Source: Flavobacterium psychrophilum (lineage in GTDB: Bacteria; Bacteroidota; Bacteroidia; Flavobacteriales; Flavobacteriaceae). From it: 64,000 nucleotides of DNA. The position numbers and the translations under genes are program-made. Every line of letters starts with the position of its first letter. Position 1 is the stretch's first letter. Below, one piece after another: positions 42,623 through 53,700 of this stretch. The stretch spans positions 97,914 to 161,913 of the forward strand of contig CAMAQD010000003.1 of NCBI GenBank assembly GCA_945860385.1. Direction: 5' to 3'. Below the pieces are notes generated by a model. That model ran no database searches. It saw nothing but the letters and a program-made list of their open reading frames with translations, and was not told where the DNA came from.

Positions 42623-43759
42623 TTATTTGATTGCGTCTTGTACGCTAATCATTTCGCCATTTTTAAAAGCAATTAAATAGGCTGAATCATATCCTTTGGA
42701 TTTTGCTTCCTGCAATAATTTCTTAGCATCTTCATAATTAGTAGTTTCGCCATACATATATTTATAATATTTGCCTTCTGAAGCCATGGTAATGTCTTTC
42801 AAACCTTTAAAATTACTTGAAATCAATTCAACTTTTTTTACACTTGCTGACAATTGAACTTTAAAAATAGCATCGGCAGTATCTTTATTTATTACCGGCT
42901 TTTTTTCAATTATTGATGCAGTGTCTTTTACCGATTTTTCGATTATTTTTTTTATCGTCCTTTCTCGAGTATTATCAGTCGTGTCGGCACCAAAATATTC
43001 TCTTTTGTAACTGACTATGGCATCTGCAATGGCTTGGGCAATTTCGTTTTGTCCTTCTTCAGAGTTTAATAAGTTTCCTTCAATAGGATTTGAAATAAAT
43101 CCTGTTTCAACTAAAACTCTTGGCATATAGGCCTTGTGGAGCACCATAAATGGAGCTTGTTTTACTCCACCGTGTCTGATTTCTTTTCCTAAATCAGCAA
43201 ATCTATCTTCAATTTTACTAGCTAAGGAAATACTATATTCTAAATATTCTTCCTGCATTAAAGTCATTCCAATCATAGTTTCGGGAGAATTTGGATCAAA
43301 TCCTTCATATTTTTCTTTATAATCTTTCTCTAAAGTAATTACAGAGTTTTCCTTTTTCGCAGCTTCAAGATTAGAAGCTACTTTACTCATCCCCATAACA
43401 TAAGTTTCCGTTCCGAAAGCTGCGGTATTCTTGTTGGCATTGCAATGTATTGAAACAAAAATATTAGCATCAGCCCGATTGGCAATACTGGCTCTCTCTT
43501 CTAACCCTATGAAAACATCCGTTTTTCGAGTGTAAATGACATCAATTTTGGGATTTGCTTCTAATAATTTTCCAACTTTCAGTACCAAAGCCAAGTTGAT
43601 ATTTTTTTCAACACGACCACTGTAGTTTGCACCAAAATCATGATCTCCGTGACCCGCATCTAAGGCAACCCTAAAAACACTGGATTGACTGAAGGTAAGA
43701 AACGAAACAAAAGCAAATAGAAAAGTAAATAGGAGTTTGATTTTATTTAAAATATACAT
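42623..43759 (-). CDS. N-acetylmuramoyl-L-alanine amidase (Amidase_3), secreted
   Basis: A 378-residue cell-wall amidase from the ATG at 43759, with a signal peptide (LFAFVSFLTFSQ). The frame is open another 33 codons upstream, but that would overlap the divergent lptD gene and bury the signal peptide. Zinc-amidase motifs are VALDAGHGDHDFGA, VEKNINLALVLKVG, SIHCNANKN and the catalytic Glu in VLVETGFISNPIE. The C-terminal 80 residues look like a SPOR-type peptidoglycan-binding domain (FKVQLSASVKKVEL...YKYMYGETTNYEDAKKLLQEAKS). It likely acts in daughter-cell separation. Confidence 0.88.
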   Translation of the reverse strand: MYILNKIKLLFTFLFAFVSFLTFSQSSVFRVALDAGHGDHDFGANYSGRVEKNINLALVLKVGKLLEANPKIDVIYTRKTDVFIGLEERASIANRADANIFVSIHCNANKNTAAFGTETYVMGMSKVASNLEAAKKENSVITLEKDYKEKYEGFDPNSPETMIGMTLMQEEYLEYSISLASKIEDRFADLGKEIRHGGVKQAPFMVLHKAYMPRVLVETGFISNPIEGNLLNSEEGQNEIAQAIADAIVSYKREYFGADTTDNTRERTIKKIIEKSVKDTASIIEKKPVINKDTADAIFKVQLSASVKKVELISSNFKGLKDITMASEGKYYKYMYGETTNYEDAKKLLQEAKSKGYDSAYLIAFKNGEMISVQDAIK

Positions 43760-43812
43760 AGATCTAAAAGTTAATTTAATTAAAACACTAAGGCTATAAT
43801 GTAATATTTGAC

Positions 43813-43820
43813 TATTTTTG
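43813..43820 (+). promoter_or_regulatory. -7 promoter box of lptD
   Basis: TATTTTTG fits TAnnTTTG. It predicts a start near 43827, only about 13 bases before the TTG at 43840 and about 64 before the TTG at 43891. This bears on which start codon is used. Confidence 0.45.
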
Positions 43821-43839
43821 CCAAAATTTATATGTAAGT

Positions 43840-46584
43840 TTGACACATCAAAAAACAAGCCATATTTTTACAAAAATAGCATTAAAACCTTTGAATACAA
43901 ACTTATTTAATATCGTTTTATTATCAATTTTCCTAACAATAGGATCTTGCAAAATATATTCACAAGATATATCTAAAAAAACGAAATCGATTCCCGCCAA
44001 TAATCAAAAAGACAACACAATTTCTTCCGCTGAAAGCAAAAATAAATCGACTACACTTGTAAAATCAATATCGGATACCATCAAAAAAGATAGCATTCAA
44101 CCGAAAGCACTTCTTGAGGGACAAATAAAATACAAGGCTACTGATTATGTGAAAATTGAGCAAAAGAAAAAGCTAATTACTTTATACAACAATGCTGAAT
44201 TGTACTATCAAGATACCGAATTAAAAGCCGGAATTATCGTTTTGAACTACGAAACAAACGAAGTTCTTGCTGGACGAATAAAAGATTCTTTAGGTAAACC
44301 ATCTCAATACCCAAACTTCAAACAGGGCGAAAATGTTATTGAACCCGATTCGATACGTTTTAATTTTAAATCAAAAAAAGCGCTAATTTGGAATTCAAGA
44401 ACCGATCAAGGGGAATTCAAAGTAAAAGCCACCTTAACAAAAAAAGAAAATGATTCGGTTTATTTTTTAAAAGGAGCACGTTTTACAACATCTAAAGACA
44501 TTGATAATCCTGAATATTATTTTCAAACCAACAAAGTAAAAATAATTCCAGGCAAAAAAGTGGTCACTGGCTTAACCAATATGGTTATTGCCAATGTGCC
44601 TACTCCAATTGCTTTACCATTTGCTTTTTTTCCAATGAGTAAGGAAACCAGCGTTTCGGGACTTCTTTTACCAAGTTACAATGATTCGAATAATAGAGGA
44701 TTTTCATTGCAAAATGGAGGCTATTATTTTGCGTTGAGCGACAATTATGATTTAACCGTTTTGGGCGATTATTACACCAACGGAAGTTATGCGATGCGAT
44801 TTGAATCCAATTATGCCAAAAGATACCGATATAGAGGAAATGTAAATTTTAGATTTGAAAATTTAATTAATAGCGAAAGAGGTTATCCTGACTATTCGAA
44901 ACAAAATATCTACAATCTCCAATGGTCACATTCAAAGGATTCTAAAGGAAGTCCAAATTCTAGTTTTTCAGCTTCGGTAAATATGGGTAGTAGTAAATAT
45001 TTTCAACAGTCTATAAATCAGTCAAATATAGGGTCGAATTTAAATAACACTTTGAGTTCTTCGGTTTCTTACAGTAAAACATTTCAAGGTTCGGTAGGGT
45101 CTCGATTGGCTTTGAGTGCCACACATTCGCAGAACACCCAAACCTCCGAAATCCAAATGACATTGCCAGATTTACAATATAGTATAGATCGAATTTATCC
45201 TTTTGTAGGCAAAGACGGAATGAAAAAAGGTTTTTTCAAAAACATCAATTTACAATATAACATGAGTGGAAGAAACAGTTTTGTAACTTCTGATTCCTTG
45301 TTTTTTTCCAAAGAAATGTTTGACAATGCAAAGTTAGGCGTGCAACATAGTATTCCGTTGAGTACAAATTTCAAACTATTCAAATATTTTAGTGCGTCAA
45401 CTTCAGCGAATTACAACGAGGTTTGGGCTATAAAAACTATCCAACGAGGCTATGACAGCAATCAAAGTAAAGTTGTCGATCAAACCATCAATGGGTTTGA
45501 TTCTTTCAGAACTTATAATTTTTCAAGTAGTGTAGGAACAACAATTTACGGGACTTTCAATTTCAAACCCGATAAAAAAATAAAATCCATCAGGCACGTA
45601 ATGCGACCTTCACTTTCTTATGGTTACACACCTAGTTTCGAAAAATATTACGATACATATGCTACTGATGCTAGTGGAAAAATGACGGAAGATTATACTA
45701 GATTTGACGCAGGGATTTTTTCACCTCCTCAAAAAAACAATTCTAATATTCTTGGATTTGATTTGAGCAATACTTTTGAAGCTAAAATAACAGATCCAGA
45801 TAGCACAAAAGTAGAACCTAAGAAAATAATGCTACTAAATAATTTGAATTTCTCTACAAGTTATAATGCCGATGCTGATGGAAAAACTACATTTGCTTGG
45901 GCTCCAGTTCGTGTAAGTGGCGGAACTCAACTATTTAAAGATAAATTGAATATAAATTTTGGAGCTACTTTAGACCCTTATGCAATAAACAATGCCGGGG
46001 CTACAATTAATGTATTTAACATTAACAATGGCGGAAGTTTGTTTAGAATGACAAGTGCCAATATGACTTTAAATTATTCGATTTCTAGTAAAGATTCTGA
46101 AAAAGATAAAAAAGATAAAAACAAAGAGGGTGAACGAAATGGCGGTCGTGATGACGATTTATTTGGACGAAATACAGTGGATAACGTAAGAGGTAAAAGC
46201 CAATTTGACGACGAAGATGCAGAAGGAACAGATGAAATTACTGAATTTTTCGCCTCTAAACTACCTTGGGATATGACATTTGCGTATTCGCTTACGTATA
46301 GCAACGTCAATAGAGAAAGTCAAATTACAGGCAATTCTATAATGGTTTCTGCCAATGGAGATTTAACCCCGAAATGGAAGGTTGGAGTTTCAACAGGTTA
46401 TGATTTTGTTCAAAATGGAGTTACTTACACCCAACTTCGTTTTGAAAGGGATTTATTGAGCTGGCGAATGGATTTCAACTGGCAACCCTTTGGCGATCAA
46501 GCCAACTGGAGTTTCTTTATTGGAATAAAATCGGGTATTTTGAGCGATATAAAATACGATAAACGAAGCGCTAGCAATAGATAA
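43840..46584 (+). CDS. lptD: LPS assembly protein LptD, TTG start
   Basis: A protein of up to 914 residues. An N-terminal signal region (LFNIVLLSIFLTIGSCKIYS) precedes a Bacteroidota-type OstA domain (TDYVKIEQKKKLITLYNNAELYYQDTELKAG), then a large outer-membrane beta-barrel (about 260-914) with repeated aromatic strands (YYFALSDNYDLTVLGDYYT, RGNVNFRFENLINSERGYP). It delivers LPS to the cell surface. An acidic/charged loop near 760-800 (KDSEKDKKDKNKEGERNGGR) is unusual. No ATG is available; TTG at 43840 or TTG at 43891 must serve. The second still leaves a full signal peptide. Confidence 0.88.
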   Translation: MTHQKTSHIFTKIALKPLNTNLFNIVLLSIFLTIGSCKIYSQDISKKTKSIPANNQKDNTISSAESKNKSTTLVKSISDTIKKDSIQPKALLEGQIKYKATDYVKIEQKKKLITLYNNAELYYQDTELKAGIIVLNYETNEVLAGRIKDSLGKPSQYPNFKQGENVIEPDSIRFNFKSKKALIWNSRTDQGEFKVKATLTKKENDSVYFLKGARFTTSKDIDNPEYYFQTNKVKIIPGKKVVTGLTNMVIANVPTPIALPFAFFPMSKETSVSGLLLPSYNDSNNRGFSLQNGGYYFALSDNYDLTVLGDYYTNGSYAMRFESNYAKRYRYRGNVNFRFENLINSERGYPDYSKQNIYNLQWSHSKDSKGSPNSSFSASVNMGSSKYFQQSINQSNIGSNLNNTLSSSVSYSKTFQGSVGSRLALSATHSQNTQTSEIQMTLPDLQYSIDRIYPFVGKDGMKKGFFKNINLQYNMSGRNSFVTSDSLFFSKEMFDNAKLGVQHSIPLSTNFKLFKYFSASTSANYNEVWAIKTIQRGYDSNQSKVVDQTINGFDSFRTYNFSSSVGTTIYGTFNFKPDKKIKSIRHVMRPSLSYGYTPSFEKYYDTYATDASGKMTEDYTRFDAGIFSPPQKNNSNILGFDLSNTFEAKITDPDSTKVEPKKIMLLNNLNFSTSYNADADGKTTFAWAPVRVSGGTQLFKDKLNINFGATLDPYAINNAGATINVFNINNGGSLFRMTSANMTLNYSISSKDSEKDKKDKNKEGERNGGRDDDLFGRNTVDNVRGKSQFDDEDAEGTDEITEFFASKLPWDMTFAYSLTYSNVNRESQITGNSIMVSANGDLTPKWKVGVSTGYDFVQNGVTYTQLRFERDLLSWRMDFNWQPFGDQANWSFFIGIKSGILSDIKYDKRSASNR

Positions 46585-46628
46585 TTTAGCTTTTTTGATT
46601 TCAAATTTCTAATAAAATAATATTTAAA

Positions 46629-47009
46629 ATGAAAAAAATAATCTTTACCGAAAAATCTCCAGCACCAATTGGTCCATACAATCAGGCGGTTCTAAAAGGA
46701 AACACGCTGTATACTTCTGGTCAAATTGCTATAAATCCAGCAAATGGAGAATTGGTGACATCCAACATTGAAGACGAAACCAAACAAGTGATGGAAAATA
46801 TGAAAGGGGTTCTCGAAGCGGCTGGAATGACCTTTGAAAATGTAGTAAAATCAACGATATTCATAATGAATATGATAGATTTCGGGACAATAAACACGAT
46901 TTATGGTTCTTATTTTGACGAAAAAACCGCTCCAGCACGTGAAACGGTTCAGGTGGCTGGTTTGCCAAAAAATGTAAATGTAGAAATTTCTATGATTGCT
47001 ATTCTTTAG
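46629..47009 (+). CDS. ridA: RidA-family enamine/imine deaminase
   Basis: A 126-residue protein of the YjgF/YER057c/UK114 family. PIGPYNQAVLKGNTLYTSGQIAINP and the substrate-binding Arg in APARETVQVAGLPKNVNVEISMIA are exact family signatures. RidA hydrolyses reactive 2-aminoacrylate enamines formed by PLP enzymes. It starts 44 bases after lptD, and its last 11 bases overlap the end of the convergent mgsA gene. Confidence 0.93.
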   Translation: MKKIIFTEKSPAPIGPYNQAVLKGNTLYTSGQIAINPANGELVTSNIEDETKQVMENMKGVLEAAGMTFENVVKSTIFIMNMIDFGTINTIYGSYFDEKTAPARETVQVAGLPKNVNVEISMIAIL

Positions 47010-47370
47010 CGATAGCATTCAAAAATAACTGAGCCGAAGCTTCGTTTGTAGCCAACGGCACGTTGTGAACATCGCAAACACGCACTAACATACTGACATC
47101 CGATTCATGTGCGTGACTCGATAAAGGGTCTTTGAAAAATAAAACCATTTTTGTTTTACCTTCAGCTACTCTACCCGCAATTTGGGCATCGCCTCCTTGT
47201 GGTCCAGAAAGCATCCTTTTTACTTTAAAACCCGCACTTTCAGCTTTAGAACCTGTTGTTCCGGTAGCAATAATTTTAATATCTTCTCGTAGCAAAATGG
47301 TTTTGTTCTTGTTCAAAAACTGAACCATATCCGCTTTTTTACCATCGTGAGCAATAATCGCAATTTCCAT
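46999..47370 (-). CDS. mgsA: Methylglyoxal synthase
   Basis: A 123-residue enzyme that makes methylglyoxal from dihydroxyacetone phosphate, a bypass used under phosphate limitation or carbon excess. MEIAIIAHDGKKADM is the usual start, so the ATG at 47370 is chosen; the longer frame from 47448 would run through a terminator and into the upstream gene. Motifs are ATGTTGSKAE, SGPQGGDAQIAGRVAEG and FKDPLSSHAHESDV with the catalytic Asp/His. The short length (E. coli 152) is normal for this clade. Near gap and pfkA, it fits a glycolysis-related neighbourhood. Confidence 0.92.
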   Translation of the reverse strand: MEIAIIAHDGKKADMVQFLNKNKTILLREDIKIIATGTTGSKAESAGFKVKRMLSGPQGGDAQIAGRVAEGKTKMVLFFKDPLSSHAHESDVSMLVRVCDVHNVPLATNEASAQLFLNAIAKE

Positions 47371-47386
47371 TTTTATTAGATTTAAA

Positions 47387-47416
47387 AAAACCTGATAGCT
47401 AGCAGCATCAGGTTTT
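47387..47416 (-). terminator. Terminator between the sugar kinase gene and mgsA
   Basis: AAAACCTGAT (47387-47396) pairs with ATCAGGTTTT (47407-47416), with a run of A on the left giving U on the minus strand. It stops transcripts of the gene ending at 47423 and separates mgsA as its own unit. Confidence 0.85.
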
Positions 47417-47422
47417 AGTATT

Positions 47423-48274
47423 TTATTTATTTGAAATGTGATAGGCAATCAACCCGTCTATTGGGCGTCGCAATACATTTCCGAGTTTCATTTCGTATTT
47501 ATCAAACATTATTTGCAATTCATCCTTTAAATAAAAAGCTATGGAGCCTACAAAATGAACAGGAACTTCTTTGCAATTATCATATTGTCTGATATAGTTT
47601 TTAATAAAAGATTTCATTCCTTTGAAAATGATTTTTTTACAAAATTCGTGGTCTTTATTTTGAATGAGGAACTTTGCAAAAGTGGCTAAATATGCATTTG
47701 GATTTGGTTCTTTGTATAATTTACTTTTGATATAATCAGGACTTAAATCGTATTCTTTTTCAAATTCTACTGCTAATTCTTTTGGCATTTTATTGAAATA
47801 ATATTTACGGATTAATTCTTTTCCAAAGACATTACCGCTACAATCATCCATTACAATGTAACCTAGAGATTGTACTTTTTGATGCAAAACTTTTCCATCA
47901 AAAAAGCTACAATTTGAACCCGTTCCAAGAATGCTAACGATGGCTTGTTCCCCTTTTGGAGTAGTAGCAAAAACGGCCGCATAGGTATCTTCTTGAACAT
48001 CTACAATTGCGTTTGTAAAATATTTTTGAAAAGCCTGAGAAAGCATAAATTTCATTTTATCCGTTCCACAACCTGCGCCATAAAAGAAAAGATGTGTGGC
48101 TTTATCTTTATTTTGCAAAATATCAAATTTATCATTTAATCGCTCGATAATTTCATTTTCATCAAGGATTTCAGGATTCAAACCCAATGTTCGTGTGGTG
48201 AACAATATCTTTCCTTCCTCATCAATTGCAATCCAATCGGCTTTTGTAGAGCCACTATCAACTAATAATCTCAT
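47423..48274 (-). CDS. N-acetylglucosamine kinase-like protein (BadF/BadG/BcrA/BcrD ATPase fold)
   Basis: A 283-residue ASKHA-fold kinase. The phosphate-1 motif is MRLLVDSGSTKADWIAIDE, followed by GAGCGTDKMKF, the adenosine-side SILGTGSNCSFFDG and DDCSGNVFGKELI, and HFVGSIAFYLKD. In Bacteroidota this group is usually annotated as N-acetylglucosamine kinase; the phosphate acceptor is not certain from sequence. GlcNAc from wall recycling would be a fitting source. It is followed by its own terminator and lies downstream of gap. Confidence 0.8.
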   Translation of the reverse strand: MRLLVDSGSTKADWIAIDEEGKILFTTRTLGLNPEILDENEIIERLNDKFDILQNKDKATHLFFYGAGCGTDKMKFMLSQAFQKYFTNAIVDVQEDTYAAVFATTPKGEQAIVSILGTGSNCSFFDGKVLHQKVQSLGYIVMDDCSGNVFGKELIRKYYFNKMPKELAVEFEKEYDLSPDYIKSKLYKEPNPNAYLATFAKFLIQNKDHEFCKKIIFKGMKSFIKNYIRQYDNCKEVPVHFVGSIAFYLKDELQIMFDKYEMKLGNVLRRPIDGLIAYHISNK

Positions 48275-48429
48275 CTAAATTTAGGATTTTGGAATTATGA
48301 TTTAAGATTTACTAAATATAATTCCCTATTAATAACTACATCCGAAGATGCTAAATTGTTTAAAATTCTGACAAGTTATAAAATATTTTAATGTAAAAAT
48401 AAAAAATCGCCAGAAGAATAATTAAAAAA

Positions 48430-48470
48430 GAAAATCCCGCTAAAAATGAATCTAACGGGATTTCTTTTTG
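48430..48470 (-). terminator. Terminator after gap
   Basis: GAAAATCCCG (48430-48439) pairs with CGGGATTTC (48456-48464), and the plus-strand A run at 48424-48429 gives the U tract. It ends the pfkA-gap transcript on the minus strand. Confidence 0.85.
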
Positions 48471-48479
48471 TAAATATAA

Positions 48480-49496
<1,017 letters not shown>

Positions 49497-49573
49497 TTAG
49501 GCTTAAAGTCTATACTCTAAGCAGATTAATTAATTATTTATTTAATTTATTGTTTTTGGCCTAAGCCGAACTT

Positions 49574-50563
49574 TTATACTGACATTATTTCACAAACGCG
49601 AAGTAATTCTCTATCAATTACAGATTCCCCTTTTATGGCTTGTAATAAAGGTGTAAGTGTAACTTTATCATTAAGCATTCCAACCATAAAATTGGATTTT
49701 CCTTCCATTAAACTCTCCACTGCTTTAACCCCTAATCTGCTTGCGAGAACTCTGTCATAACATGATGGTGCTCCACCACGTTGCATATGCCCTAAAACCG
49801 AAACACGAATTTCATACTCTGGCAAATTGGCTTCGACATAATCTTTTAATTCGAAAACATTTTTACCAATTTTATCACCTTCGGCTATTACAACTATGCT
49901 AGATGATTTTCCTGCCGCTTTACTTTTTTTCAGTGATTCTAGTAATCTTTCTAGTCCTAAATCTTCCTCTGGAATTAAAACCTCCTCTGCTCCAGCACCG
50001 ATTCCTGCATTTAATGCAATATGGCCTGCATCACGCCCCATAACTTCTACAAAGAATAGTCGGTTATGTGAACTTGCTGTATCACGAATTTTATCAATAC
50101 ATTCCACAACCGTATTTAAAGCTGTGTCATATCCTAAAGTGTGACTAGTGCCAAAAATATCGTTATCAATTGTACCAGGAATTCCCATTACTGGAAAATT
50201 GAACTCTTTATTAAAAATTTCTGCACCAGTAAAACTTCCATCTCCACCTATAACTACTAAGGCATCAATTCCGGCACTAACAAGTTCTTCGTGAGCTTTC
50301 TTGCGACCTTCAGGAGTCATAAACTCTTTAGAACGAGCTGATTTTAAAATTGTTCCTCCTTTATTTATGATATTGTGAACCGTTCTTGGTCCCATCGGAA
50401 TAAAGTCGCCTTCAATCATTCCCTGATAACCTCTATAAATTCCTGCGCATTCTATATTATGATAAGCACATGTTCTTACTACTGATCTTATGGCTGCGTT
50501 CATCCCGGGAGAATCTCCTCCTGAGGTTAGCACACCTACCTTTTTTATTGTTTTTGACATCAT
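49574..50563 (-). CDS. pfkA: ATP-dependent 6-phosphofructokinase
   Basis: A 329-residue phosphofructokinase. VGVLTSGGDSPGMNAAIRSV at the N-terminus, GGDGSFTGAEIF, the catalytic PGTIDNDIFGTSHTLGYDTA, MGRDAGHIALNAGIGAG and GHMQRGGAPSCYDR are all present. The Gly in GGDGS rather than Asp is the mark of ATP, not pyrophosphate, as donor. It is the committed glycolytic step, paired with gap. The region upstream has a 19-bp segment shared with the vor promoter. Confidence 0.94.
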   Translation of the reverse strand: MMSKTIKKVGVLTSGGDSPGMNAAIRSVVRTCAYHNIECAGIYRGYQGMIEGDFIPMGPRTVHNIINKGGTILKSARSKEFMTPEGRKKAHEELVSAGIDALVVIGGDGSFTGAEIFNKEFNFPVMGIPGTIDNDIFGTSHTLGYDTALNTVVECIDKIRDTASSHNRLFFVEVMGRDAGHIALNAGIGAGAEEVLIPEEDLGLERLLESLKKSKAAGKSSSIVVIAEGDKIGKNVFELKDYVEANLPEYEIRVSVLGHMQRGGAPSCYDRVLASRLGVKAVESLMEGKSNFMVGMLNDKVTLTPLLQAIKGESVIDRELLRVCEIMSV

Positions 50564-50668
50564 TTAAGTATTAAAGTGTAAATTTAATAAACATTCAGCA
50601 AATTTGGAGGTATGTTTTTAATAAATTGGTAAAGTCTCTTAAATTCAAACGTTATCGTTGATAAGTTG

Positions 50669-50693
50669 CAAAAATATTGCAATAAAAATGATA
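50669..50693 (-). promoter_or_regulatory. pfkA upstream element: -7 box and 19-bp shared motif
   Basis: Minus-strand TATTTTTG (plus 50669-50676) fits TAnnTTTG and lies about 106 bases before the pfkA start. Plus 50675-50693 (TATTGCAATAAAAATGATA) is identical to 22201-22219 in the vor promoter region. Position relative to the -7 box differs between the two sites. Confidence 0.4.
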
Positions 50694-50758
50694 TTTACCT
50701 TCGTAAGTAATGTTTTAATGTGTTATACATTTATTAAAAAAGGAATTCCTGCTTGAAT

Positions 50759-53700
50759 TTAGTCTTCTTCAGGAACCCTTCCAACCGTGTTGGGATATAA
50801 CACTTTCGAATTGGGATTGTACGGTTTTGATTGATCTCTTCTTTCTGGAGCAAGGTTAGAATCATTATCTAAAACGGGAGATTCTAAAACTTTTTTTATT
50901 TTTTTATTTCTAAATTTATTAATTAGCTCATTAAATGTATCAAAATCAACTTCATAAGAAATACCCACTCCTTGTGTATAACCAATTCCTTCTCCAATGT
51001 AACTAATGTCATTTTCTCTATTAAAAAAGCGAAGGTTAACTGTTCCATCTTCGTTTACTCGATATAATATTTCGACATCACCTATTACGGCGGTCTGTGA
51101 AATTCCACCAAATGGAACCCCAACTTTTCCATTAATGGTAATTCTTTCGTTAATTTTAGAGGAAATTGACGCTACAAATCTTCCATCGGTTTCTTTTCCT
51201 GTTGTCCTATCTGCACCAATAATATCAATATTAACCTGAAATTTTTCGTCGTTAGACTGAATCATTCCGGTCAATAAACTAGAAGCTGTTTCAAAAGCAC
51301 TTTGTGATAGCGCCGATTGACTAACTCCTTCCGAACTTAAAAAACCACCTGTCGATAATAAGTACAAAGCTTGAGTTTGTCGGACTTCTTTGTCACCTAA
51401 TTTATATTCTATTTCGGATTTCATCACATTACTAACTGTTGGAAATTCAAAATTAAAATCAGGTTCTGGACTTGTTAAATCTCCGCGAACGCCTATAATT
51501 ACATTAACATCTATTTTTTTGTTGTAGGACGAATTTTCCAGCAAAACCGATGGATTTGCTGATGTTTTATAGATGGCTTCTAAATTTAAACGAGCTCTCA
51601 TTGGGTTTCCTTCCCAAGAAATATATCCTCCTTTTTTGACAGTAAATTTTTTGTCTATTAAGCCGCCATATTTAAAATTATAAGTTCCTTCATAAGCTTG
51701 AAAATCCCCCCACATATTAAATTTTCCTAAAGTATTGATTTTAAAAAGCAAGGTTCCGTTCCCTTTTCCTTTCATTCCATGACCAGTATTCCGATCTAAA
51801 ATGACTTCAACTTCGGCATCGGGTGTAATGTCTAAATCAAACTCCAATTCAAGTCCTTTGTAATTTCTGGAATTATCAACAATTCCTTTTTTAAAATTAA
51901 ACTTTTCTTTGGCAGTCAAAAAATGTAAAAAATCATTATTGCTCACATTTTCAGAATTATTAATTGGAATTTTTAAAGATGAACCTTTTTCAGATTTTGC
52001 AGCAACCTTTATAAATAAGGAGTTCGTTGGCCCTTTGATTGTTGCTGTACCGTCTATAAAAGCAATGCCATAATAAGCTGCATCTTCTGAATCTTGTGTA
52101 TCCAATACCAATAATCTGTTTGAATTAATACTCAAATCCAACTTCCAATCTGAAAAATTACGATGTTCAACGCTTCCGTTTAAATTTCCCTTTGTGCCAA
52201 ATTTAGTGTCGGTAAGTACATCATTTTTAAACAAAAACTTTTCATCTGTCAAATCAACAATGGTCCTGTTGCCCAAAGAATAATCCACATTTAAATAAGG
52301 TATTTTCAATCCTGCTTCATCCACATAAAGTCGCCCATTGATTTCTGGTTTTTTAAGATTTCCAGCAATACTAGCATTTCCTGTTGCAAAACCTCGGATA
52401 TTTGAAATCACATCTCCACCAAGCGGTCCTAAAATACCCAAATTAAATTTATCTAATTTTAATTGCAAATCTAAGATGGTATTTTTGTCAACAATTTCAA
52501 AGTTGCCGTCGATACTAAAAGACTCCAAATTTTGATTTTCGATAGAGGAGTTTACCGCAAATTTTCTAAAAGTTTCATCTCCTGTAATATCAAAATTCAG
52601 ATAACCCAAATTGGTGTTATTAATATTCAAACTATCAATTTGGATGGATGCTGTGGGCTGAAAAACTGATTTATTCTGCTTATAATTGATAACTGCATCC
52701 AAATTCCCTTTGAACACGAACTTTGGATCTGCTGGTGTAATTTGGTTTAAATCAACATTTTTAAAACTTAATTTTAAGTCCTTATAGGTTTTACCCTTAA
52801 TGTCACCCATAAAAGTGATTTCTTGATTCTCGTGGGTTAGAATAATGTTATCAAAATTGAAATTTTGAAAAGATTTATCAAAAACAATTTGATTATTAGG
52901 TGATTCTTTTTCATTCAAAAACCACAAATAATCCTTGAGTTTTATTTCGGATTTATTTATACCAACTACGTTATTGTTATCCTTATTTATGGTATGATAC
53001 AAATTCAGATTGAAATAATCCTGACCTCTTGTACCGCCTTTAAACTCCGACCGAAAGAACAAAGTGTCTTTCATAGTCACGTTAATTAAACTAAAATCTC
53101 GGATTTTATAAAATTTTGTTTTAATGCTATCCAATTCAATAAAGGCATTGTAAAGAGGATTTTTATTGTCAATATTAACTCGAATATTATCGAATGTGTT
53201 CGTCGAAGCGGTCACTTTTGGAGAATTGAAATTAAGCTTAAATTCCAAATTATCTGAGTTGATATTTCCCTTAACAATAGTATTTGTAGCAATGGAGATT
53301 TCTGGATAAAAAATTTCGATTATTTTATTGTAAATGGAAAAATTAAATTTCAGAAACTGCCCCTTTTTAACTTTTTCGGGTTTGAAATTGGTATAAAGAC
53401 TTCCCAGCGAATTCATTACTAATTTTTCCAACTGATTGAATTGAAATTTCCCTACAATTTCACCTTCAATAATATCTTGAGAATTTACCTTGATAGTTCT
53501 CACACCGTTTTGGTCAAAAGTAGAATTGATATAAAAATCATCAAAAGTATAAGTTGCTTTTGCATTTTGATAGGTCGTTTTATTTACAAAAACATCCCCA
53601 CTTAAATTGTCAACTGTATTTCCTGATAAATTCACGACAATATCTCCTTGGAATTTGGAAATACTATCTTTCATGAAATTTAATTTTTTCAAGTCGGCAT

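Noticed and set aside
43760..43858. Longer N-terminus of the amidase
   Set aside because: It would overlap lptD and bury the signal peptide. The ATG at 43759 gives a proper secreted protein.
47371..47448. Longer N-terminus of methylglyoxal synthase
   Set aside because: It would cross a terminator hairpin and overlap the upstream kinase gene. The family starts at MEIAIIAHDG.
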